From a virus, in IMG/VR virus record IMGVR_UViG_3300036795_000051, positions 1 through 35,470 of that record: a stretch of 35,470 nt of DNA; one strand, given 5' to 3'. The notes beneath the pieces were generated by a model. The model ran no database searches, was not told the origin of the DNA, and saw only the letters and a program-made list of their open reading frames with translations. Position 1 is the first letter of the stretch. Every line of letters begins with the position of its first letter. Of this stretch, positions 30,297-35,470 are shown one piece after another. The position numbers and the translations under genes were made by a program.

Positions 30297-33200
30297 TCAA
30301 TCGGTGTAGCAGTCCATCCAGTTCACACCGGGCTTGTTGACTTCCGCGGTGACCTGGATCGGCCGCATGCCGGGCAGCGGCGCCCACTCGAAGTTCATCG
30401 CGGCGTGCACGATCGCGGTCACCTCGTCCACCTGCCCGGTCGGCACTTCGTAGACGGCTTCGTCGTGCACCTGAATGCGCAGCATCCGGGCCACCCAGTC
30501 CGGCAGGCGCAACATGGTCTCCGCCATCAAGTCCCGGGCGGTCCCCTGGCCCATCAGCGCGGGCGCCTGGGTGTAGGTGCGGTCCGGGTCGACGTAGAGC
30601 TTGCGGCCGAACCCGTTGTCCAGCGGCTCTCCGCTCTTGGCCTGCTCCCGGATCCAGTCTTTCCAGGTGACCAGAACCGGGAAGCTGGCCTTCATGGTGG
30701 CGTCGAACTGCTGGACGATCTCCAGAGGCACCTTGGCGTTCTTGGCAAGGGTGTCGAGTCCGACCCCGTAGTTGTACGAGTGGGCACACTTCTTGGCGGG
30801 CTCCCGCATGGGGTGGTGGCCACTGGCGCGGTCCCATTCACCCCAGATCAGCGCGGCCACCTCGTCGTGCGAGTCGGTGCCGGGCTCGAACAGGGCCATG
30901 TAGGCGGGGTCCTGGCTGTGCACGGCGATGGCCCGGGCGTCGATCTGGGACAGGTCGGCGGTGAGCAGCACGTGCCCGGGACGCGGGACGAAGATCTCGC
31001 GTTCCACCACGCGCCCGTTGCGCTTGCCGTAGACGGTCATGCCGGGCTTGGTGAGGCTCCAGCGTCCGGATGCCTGGAAGAACGCCACACCGGGGTGGCA
31101 GGCGCCGTCCCCGCGCAGCGTGTCCAGCGCGGTGCCGTAGACGGTGCGCAGGCCGGACATGTCCGCCACCACCTGGCACAGGTCGGTGACCCGCTCGGTG
31201 CCCGCGTACGCGGCGGAGAGTTCCTCCATGCCCTCGCGTCCGGTGGCGAAGGCTCCCGTGGGCGTACGGGGCAGCTGGGCGGGCGCAACGCCGGCGTCGC
31301 GGAAGGCGGCTTCGATCGCAGCCTTGCCGTCCCGGGTGGCCGCCGGGTTGCTGGACTCGGTGCCGTCCGCCTTCGTGGTGGGGATGCCGTACTGGGTGAC
31401 CAGGTGCTCGGTGAGCGCCACCCGCCGGGCCGCGATCTCGGCGTGGCGCTGTGTGGCCAGCGCCTTGTTGACCATGATCCCGGTGTCGGTGATGACGGAC
31501 GCGATCGCGGCCACCCGCTGTTCCCGCCAGGCGTAGTCCGTCATGCCCGGCAGCAGGGCCTGGGCGAGCCGGGCGGTGGCGTCCAGGTCACCGGCCAGGT
31601 AAGCCCGGTAGGCGGGGTCCTGGACGGGGATCCGGTCGAACCCGCCGTGATAGGCCGCCAGCGCGGGCAGGTGGTCAGTCTTGCCGGGCATGCCGTGCCG
31701 CTCGCAGGACGCGTTGAGCGAATACGCCTGGGCTGCGCGTTCCACGAACCCGGGCCGTCCGTCGTGCACCGGGGGGTTGAGGGTGGCGTCGATGACCATG
31801 GTGTCCAGGACGCGCCGGTCCCGGGTCATGGCGAGCACGTCGATACCGGCGTCCGGGAACTGGCGGGCGAGCACCGGAAGGTCGAAGGAGATCAGGTTGT
31901 GCCCGATCACCATCGGTGACGCTCCGACGATCGCCGCGGCCGCGGCGTTCCCGGCCCGTACCCCGCCCGGTGACCCGGCGGTGTCGGTGGCCCCGGTGGC
32001 GGTGCGCAGACCGACCAGGTGGGTGTAGCCCTCCGCCCGGTCATCCCACCGGGCGGTGACGTCCGGGCCCTCGATGTCGATCACTACCGCCTGACGAGCT
32101 GACGAGGCTGACGAGGATTCGCATTGGGCTGCTCCTACGGATATAGAACACTCTTGTTGATCTTGCTTTTGGGTCTTTGTATCTACTGCCTTAACTGCTA
32201 GCTCTTTATTCTCGTCAGCCTCGTCATCCTCGTCAGGATTAGTAGTGTTTTCGCAGGTCACCAAGGGTATTGGTGACCGACCAGTCCTCGTCATTTCCTC
32301 GTCAGGAACCGGGGCATCCTCGTCAGGCACCTCGTCAGCCGGACCGGCCTCCCGCAGGCCCACCACCGTCGCACCCGCCTCCCTCTTGGGTCCGCTGACG
32401 AGGCGGCGGTCATGGCTGACGAGGGCACGCTTGAGTTGCTGGATCTGATTCGGGGGGCATTGGGCTGCGTCCCGGTCCGTCATCCGGTACGCGGACCACT
32501 TCGCCCAGACCGATTTCGTCGGCATAATGTCCGATTCCAGACCGGTCACGATGTAGTGCGTCGTGAGGAACATCGAGAACGCGTTGGCCTCCGCCTTGGC
32601 CGCCACATCGGCGAGCTGGACGGCCAGCGGCGCATCGAGACCGCGATGCGTGTACTCGGTGTAACCGGCGGCCAGCCACCGCAGCACGCCGGGCAACTCG
32701 CCCGTGACGATCCGGTCGGCCAGGCCGGTATCTTCCCGCCCCTCGAACGACACGGTGAACGGGATCTCCCGGTACCGGGACCAGAACGCGGACTCGTTGG
32801 GGGCGACGGACGGCCGGTGGTTGGTGGCCAGCACCAGCGTGTGGCTGGGCTCGAAGGTCTGTTCGTCCTCGTGCATCCCCCGCGCCGTGATCGCGTCCCC
32901 ACCGGTCAGCGTGTTGATCCGGGTGACGTCCCAGACCGAGCGCTGGTTGGTCTCCTGGGTGACCGCCAGCCGCTTGCCTTTCAAGGTCATCAACTCCGTC
33001 AGGTGTCCGGGGTTGCGCTGCTCGATCAGTAGGTTGCGGTTCACCCCGGTCCCGTAGCTGCCGAACGCGGCGAGCATGACGCGCAGCAGCGTGCCCTTGC
33101 CGTTGCGGCCCTCACCGATCAGCACGGGCAAGACGTGGTCGGTGACCTTGCCCAGCAGCGCCATGCCGAGCACGCGTTGTAGGTAGCCCCGCACGTCCGC

Positions 33201-34358
33201 GTCCGGCAGGGCTTCGGACAGGAACCGCTCGAACTCGGGGCAGGTGGCGTCATCGTCCCAGCCGGTGCCCGCCAGGCGGGTGATGTGATCGTCGGGTCGG
33301 CTGTCCCGGATGGTGCCGGTACGCAGGTCCAGCGTGCCGTTGTGGCAGGCGAACAGGTAGGGGTCGGTGTCCCAGTCCCCGAAGTGGGTCACCGGGTCTT
33401 CGGCACCGGCCATCGAGAGCACGGCGTCCCGCACCGACCGCGATCGCGACCAGCGCCGTTCCTCCCGCTTGATCGTGATCCCTCCCGGTGCGGTCACGGT
33501 GCCCATCGGCCGCACGATCCCGTCCACCAGCAGGTGGTACATGCGTTTGACCGCGGCGCCCGCCCCGTCGGTATGCCACGCACTGGCGTAGACCAGCCAC
33601 CGTTCCGTGGTGGCGTCGAAACGCACCTGGTCGCCGAACTGCTTGGCGAACGCCTTCGCCACCGTCAACTCGTCCGCGTCGATGTCCCGCTCGGTGGGCT
33701 CGGGTTCTTTCTCCCGGCGCGCCGGCGCCCGCCCCAGCGTCCCTTTGCCGCTGGCCAGGTAGCCGGTGAGCACGCCGGCACGGGCGGGTTCGGCCACGGT
33801 GGCGAGATAGTCATCGAGGGATGCGGTGCCGCGCAGGATCCCGTACACCCACCGGACCGAGAGCGCGCCCATCGACGCGAGGGTGTCGCCGAGACCGTGC
33901 GCGGCGTGCCAGACGTCGGCGTTACGGGTCAGGTCCCCGTCGAAACAGATCACCACGTCCCGTCCGGCCACCGCGGCCAGCTCGGGTAGTGGCACCCCGG
34001 CCCGGCCCCAGTTCTGGCATCCAGCCAGACCCCAGACCTCGGTGTCCTCCGGCGCGTAGGCGGCGGCGGCCAGGTGGCCTTTCGTGCCTTCCACGATCGC
34101 GATCCGAGTGGCGTCCGGGCGGGGCACCGGGCGGAACACGGCGACGCGCCCGGCGGGCGACTGGTACTTCGGGAGGGTGCCGCCGGCGGTCTCCCGCAGT
34201 TCTTCCCGCACGAGCGTCTGAACGAACGGTTCACCGTCCAGGGTGGGCAGGGTGAACTGGAGACCGATGTCCACGATCTGGGGGTCGGCCAGTTCGGCAA
34301 TCCCTCGCGGGATTCCGCGTTCCGCCAGCCAGAGGTACGGGTCAACGGGGTTGGTCAT
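30297..34358 (-). CDS. Toprim-like / D5 primase-helicase / family A DNA polymerase fusion
   Basis: 1353 residues from ATG 34358 (ATGA overlap with the upstream gene); the frame is unbroken to TGA at 30297. Domains in order: (1) DUF3854/Toprim-like, about 85-190, with AIVEGTKGHLAAAAYA and VVICFDGDLTRNADVW; (2) D5_N and SF3 helicase, about 240-590: Walker A GEGRNGKGT (415-423), KRLAVTQET, TRINTLTGGDAITAR, sensor LATNHRPS; (3) acidic linker, about 660-757; (4) 3'-5' exonuclease with Asp761/Glu763 (VVIDIEG), Asn821/Asp826 (GHNLISFD) and Tyr920/Asp924; (5) polymerase A: motif A Asp1135 (ADLSQIDARAIA), motif B Arg1185, Lys1189, Tyr1197-Gly, motif C His-Asp-Glu 1298-1300. The His at the Phe762-equivalent place (1193) is unusual. 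An in-frame GTG at 32084 could start a free polymerase. Confidence 0.92.
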   Translation of the reverse strand: MTNPVDPYLWLAERGIPRGIAELADPQIVDIGLQFTLPTLDGEPFVQTLVREELRETAGGTLPKYQSPAGRVAVFRPVPRPDATRIAIVEGTKGHLAAAAYAPEDTEVWGLAGCQNWGRAGVPLPELAAVAGRDVVICFDGDLTRNADVWHAAHGLGDTLASMGALSVRWVYGILRGTASLDDYLATVAEPARAGVLTGYLASGKGTLGRAPARREKEPEPTERDIDADELTVAKAFAKQFGDQVRFDATTERWLVYASAWHTDGAGAAVKRMYHLLVDGIVRPMGTVTAPGGITIKREERRWSRSRSVRDAVLSMAGAEDPVTHFGDWDTDPYLFACHNGTLDLRTGTIRDSRPDDHITRLAGTGWDDDATCPEFERFLSEALPDADVRGYLQRVLGMALLGKVTDHVLPVLIGEGRNGKGTLLRVMLAAFGSYGTGVNRNLLIEQRNPGHLTELMTLKGKRLAVTQETNQRSVWDVTRINTLTGGDAITARGMHEDEQTFEPSHTLVLATNHRPSVAPNESAFWSRYREIPFTVSFEGREDTGLADRIVTGELPGVLRWLAAGYTEYTHRGLDAPLAVQLADVAAKAEANAFSMFLTTHYIVTGLESDIMPTKSVWAKWSAYRMTDRDAAQCPPNQIQQLKRALVSHDRRLVSGPKREAGATVVGLREAGPADEVPDEDAPVPDEEMTRTGRSPIPLVTCENTTNPDEDDEADENKELAVKAVDTKTQKQDQQECSISVGAAQCESSSASSARQAVVIDIEGPDVTARWDDRAEGYTHLVGLRTATGATDTAGSPGGVRAGNAAAAAIVGASPMVIGHNLISFDLPVLARQFPDAGIDVLAMTRDRRVLDTMVIDATLNPPVHDGRPGFVERAAQAYSLNASCERHGMPGKTDHLPALAAYHGGFDRIPVQDPAYRAYLAGDLDATARLAQALLPGMTDYAWREQRVAAIASVITDTGIMVNKALATQRHAEIAARRVALTEHLVTQYGIPTTKADGTESSNPAATRDGKAAIEAAFRDAGVAPAQLPRTPTGAFATGREGMEELSAAYAGTERVTDLCQVVADMSGLRTVYGTALDTLRGDGACHPGVAFFQASGRWSLTKPGMTVYGKRNGRVVEREIFVPRPGHVLLTADLSQIDARAIAVHSQDPAYMALFEPGTDSHDEVAALIWGEWDRASGHHPMREPAKKCAHSYNYGVGLDTLAKNAKVPLEIVQQFDATMKASFPVLVTWKDWIREQAKSGEPLDNGFGRKLYVDPDRTYTQAPALMGQGTARDLMAETMLRLPDWVARMLRIQVHDEAVYEVPTGQVDEVTAIVHAAMNFEWAPLPGMRPIQVTAEVNKPGVNWMDCYTD
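32092..32424. repeat. Iteron cluster and AT-rich core, candidate replication origin
   Basis: CTGACGAGG-type units occur on the plus strand at 32092 (7/8), 32100, 32109, 32396 and 32417, and inverted (CCTCGTCA) at 32211 (7/8), 32219, 32228, 32286, 32297, 32318 and 32330. The first three and the next three face each other around an AT-rich core, 32117-32210, 41% GC by hand count. The units fall in different reading frames (coding DE, SS, TR and LVS), so the DNA rather than the protein is conserved. Iterons plus an AT-rich core plus a P4-type helicase encoded around it is the layout of a replication origin. Confidence 0.65.
32256..32278. repeat. Perfect 9-bp inverted repeat inside the origin candidate
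   Basis: GGTCACCAA (32256-32264), loop GGGTA, TTGGTGACC (32270-32278), lying between two iteron groups. It could be a hairpin for priming or a second binding site, and it codes for part of the linker (around PIPLVTCE). Confidence 0.65.
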
Positions 34359-34699
34359 TTGATCATCGCCCGACGACGCAGGATTGTCAGCACCGCACCC
34401 ACCGGCCATTGCCGGATACCGTCCGGGAACTTTCCGCCCGGGTAGTAGCCGAACCGGGGGAGGAACTCCTCTTTGATCGGCTCGGCACCGATCCGCGTAC
34501 GCAACCAGAACTGGTGCTGTTCGCGCAGAAAGTCCCGCACGTCCAGCGCGATCCGGGCGTCCCGGGCGTCCCGGGTGTCATCGACGCCCAGGCCGTACGC
34601 GGCGGTCACCTCCCAGACGGTGACCAGCTGCTCGGCGCTGGTCGGCCAGATCCGGTCCCGCGCGTAGACCAGCGCGTCGAACTTGGTGGGACGTGGCAT
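34355..34699 (-). CDS. First gene of the leftward operon, unknown
   Basis: 114 residues from ATG 34699 (GGAGGAG eight bases upstream). Mixed alpha/beta, with VYARDRIWPTSAEQLVTVWE, RIALDVRDFLREQHQFWLRT and a compact end (GYYPGGKFPDGIRQWPVG). No known family. Its stop overlaps the start of the replication fusion gene, so it is likely co-expressed with replication and may assist it. The GTG at 34708 lies within the ribosome site. Confidence 0.7.
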   Translation of the reverse strand: MPRPTKFDALVYARDRIWPTSAEQLVTVWEVTAAYGLGVDDTRDARDARIALDVRDFLREQHQFWLRTRIGAEPIKEEFLPRFGYYPGGKFPDGIRQWPVGAVLTILRRRAMIK

Positions 34700-34735
34700 G
34701 CGATACACTCCTCCGGTAGCTCACAGGCTGCGCGC

Positions 34736-34766
34736 CGCCCCTCAGTCTCTCGGAGTCTGAGGGGCG
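34736..34766 (-). promoter_or_regulatory. Stem-loop in the leader of the leftward operon
   Basis: CGCCCCTCAG (34736-34745) pairs with CTGAGGGGCG (34757-34766): ten perfect pairs, then a T-T mismatch and three more pairs (CTC/GAG) with a TCG loop. It lies 37 bases before the first leftward ATG. As an attenuator or antitermination site it could gate the whole replication and late operon. The gap 34700-34860 has no gene. Confidence 0.6.
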
Positions 34767-34780
34767 TTCGCATCGACGTC

Positions 34781-34786
34781 ACCCTA
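34781..34786 (-). promoter_or_regulatory. Possible -10 element of the leftward operon
   Basis: TAGGGT on the minus strand, identical to the -10 used by the divergent promoter. The -35 position shows no good TTGACA-like hexamer, so this is only a candidate. The shared operator at 34825 could affect it from upstream. Confidence 0.3.
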
Positions 34787-34824
34787 CACCCGGGGAACCC
34801 GAAAAGATCGGCACCGCCTCACCA

Positions 34825-34853
34825 TTGGCAACTCGTGGCAAGGCGCGTAGGGT
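34825..34853 (+). promoter_or_regulatory. Leaderless promoter with shared operator motif (copy 5)
   Basis: TTGGCA (34825-34830), 17-base spacer, TAGGGT (34848-34853), then ATG at 34861 after seven bases. The motif is TTGGCAACTCGTGGCAA, one base from the copy at 8494. It heads the rightward operon and lies in the divergent control region. Confidence 0.7.
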
Positions 34854-34860
34854 GGTGCCC

Positions 34861-35217
34861 ATGACGACGAACTCACTGGATCGCCCCACTCCGATCGGAC
34901 CGCTGGAACGCCTCGCGCAGCTCGCCGCGGTCTACGACACGGCGGAGGCGGACGCGAAGGCCGCGGCCGAACGCCTGGACGCGCTCAAGGCCGCGGTCAA
35001 GGCGGAGCTCTACCAGCTCGGCATCGCCGAGAACACCGACACGGGCGTCGTGCACGCCGAGTACGCCAGCCCGGCGCTGCGCGCGCCCTGGGTGCTGGAC
35101 TACCGCACCACCGACAAGATCGACACGAAGGCGCTGCGCGTGGCGCACCCCGTCCTCGCTGAGCAGTACACCAGGACCAGCGACGCGTGGTACCTGACGC
35201 GCGGAAAGAAGAACTGA
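34861..35217 (+). CDS. First gene of the rightward operon, unknown coiled-coil protein
   Basis: 118 residues from ATG 34861, translated from a probably leaderless message. The first half is a long helix (ERLAQLAAVYDTAEADAKAA, then RLDALKAAVKAELYQL); the second half has VVHAEYASPALRAPWVLDYR, then TKALRVAHPVLAEQYTR and WYLTRGKK. The layout (coiled helix, then a small strand domain with a Lys-rich end) is common in early phage genes and somewhat like nuclease inhibitors, but I do not assign it. Three bases separate it from the repeat gene. Confidence 0.7.
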   Translation: MTTNSLDRPTPIGPLERLAQLAAVYDTAEADAKAAAERLDALKAAVKAELYQLGIAENTDTGVVHAEYASPALRAPWVLDYRTTDKIDTKALRVAHPVLAEQYTRTSDAWYLTRGKKN

Positions 35218-35220
35218 ACC

Positions 35221-35470
35221 ATGGCCAGGATCACGATCGCGGACCTAGACGGAACGCGCGGGGAGCGAGCCTGCTCCGACTACCGGAACGTCTTCCGGGA
35301 CTTGTTCCCGGATGGTGTTGAGGTGTCGGTGCCGATGGCGGTGCGTTTCGCTGACCAGTTCGACTGGGACTGGGCAGCGGAAAACCTGCTGAGCGCGACC
35401 GCGTACGCCGAGTACGAGAAGGCGAACGCGGCCGCGTACGCCGAGTACGAGAAGGCGAACGCGGCCGCGT
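35221..35470 (+). CDS. Tandem-repeat protein, N-terminal part (continues at base 1)
   Basis: ATG 35221, running off the end after 83 codons. The unique N-terminal region (MARITIADLDGTRGERACSD, then NVFRDLFPDGVEVSVPMAVR and FDWDWAAENLL) is followed by AYAEYEKANAA repeats. The joined gene would contain about eight 11-residue units in the minimal reconstruction. Joining the two window ends directly breaks the frame; adding ACGCCGARTAC (11 bases, plus any multiple of 33) restores it. No family recognised. Confidence 0.75.
   Translation, partial: MARITIADLDGTRGERACSDYRNVFRDLFPDGVEVSVPMAVRFADQFDWDWAAENLLSATAYAEYEKANAAAYAEYEKANAAA
35396..35470 (+). repeat. 33-bp tandem repeats, right-end block
   Basis: Two full copies and the start of a third (core GCGTACGCCGAGTAC, followed by GAGAAGGCGAAC). 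Same phase and sense as the block at 1-191, which makes this the natural place for a circular assembly to be cut. Confidence 0.9.

Noticed and set aside
30282-31919. Long plus-strand reading frame of about 545 codons
   Set aside because: Antisense to the polymerase domain, with composition typical of GC-rich shadow frames.
32088-32381. Intein or intron in the replication gene
   Set aside because: The linker lacks the Cys/Ser start, endonuclease blocks and His-Asn end of an intein, is only about 98 residues, and has no intron-like folding core.
34408-34409. Start of the replication fusion at the in-frame upstream codon 34409
   Set aside because: The extension has no ribosome site, while ATG 34358 overlaps the upstream stop in the usual ATGA form.

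Overview
The window reads as a nearly complete circular map of a tailed, siphovirus-type phage of a GC-rich actinobacterium. The evidence is a full head-tail set (terminase, portal, MuF-type protein, scaffold, HK97-fold capsid, head-tail connectors, tail tube, tape measure, distal tail and minor tail proteins), a WhiB-like protein, a DUF1906-type lysin, actinobacterial -10 elements, and GC content around two thirds by eye. No integrase or recognisable immunity repressor is visible. The two ends fall inside the same gene, which is built of 33-bp tandem repeats (end 35396-35470, start 1-191), so the molecule most likely closes on itself with a little repeat sequence lost at the join.

Layout: two opposed transcription blocks diverge from about 34.7-34.86 kb and converge at a hairpin terminator near 12.2 kb. 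The rightward block (34861 through the join to 12145) holds recombination and DNA-modification genes (Cas4-like exonuclease, possible single-strand-binding protein, SNF2 helicase, RuvC-like resolvase, C5-cytosine methyltransferase), two tiny paralogous zinc ribbons, a WhiB-like protein, a DUF1906 lysin, a possible tail-associated protein, two glycosyltransferases and a lipoprotein. The leftward block (34699 down to 12241) begins with replication, passes through packaging, head and tail genes in the classic order, and ends in a cluster of small holin-like membrane proteins.

Three observations stand out. (1) The replication gene at 30297-34358 is one uninterrupted reading frame that joins a Toprim-like (DUF3854-type) domain, a D5/P4-type primase-helicase and a family A DNA polymerase with 3'-5' exonuclease, about 1353 residues. 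(2) The linker between helicase and polymerase is the AT-richest stretch I noticed and carries about a dozen copies of CTGACGAGG in both orientations and several reading frames, plus a perfect 9-bp hairpin. It looks like an iteron replication origin buried inside the replication gene. (3) Five sigma70-type promoters share one 17-bp motif (TTGCCACAAGTTGCCAA or its reverse complement) over the -35 region. At least three would give leaderless transcripts, so there is probably one phage-wide regulon.

Other noteworthy structure: a segmental duplication carrying promoter plus zinc ribbon; a canonical CCCAAAA -1 frameshift site in the tail assembly chaperone; two places where coding sense continues in the +1 frame (A6 run at 1056-1061, and directly after the lysin stop); a 29-residue membrane peptide between scaffold and capsid followed by a 14-bp hairpin; a degenerate tRNA-like element; and a gene of clearly lower GC (2474-3115) that looks recently acquired. 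All functions are inferred from motifs read by eye, without database searches.
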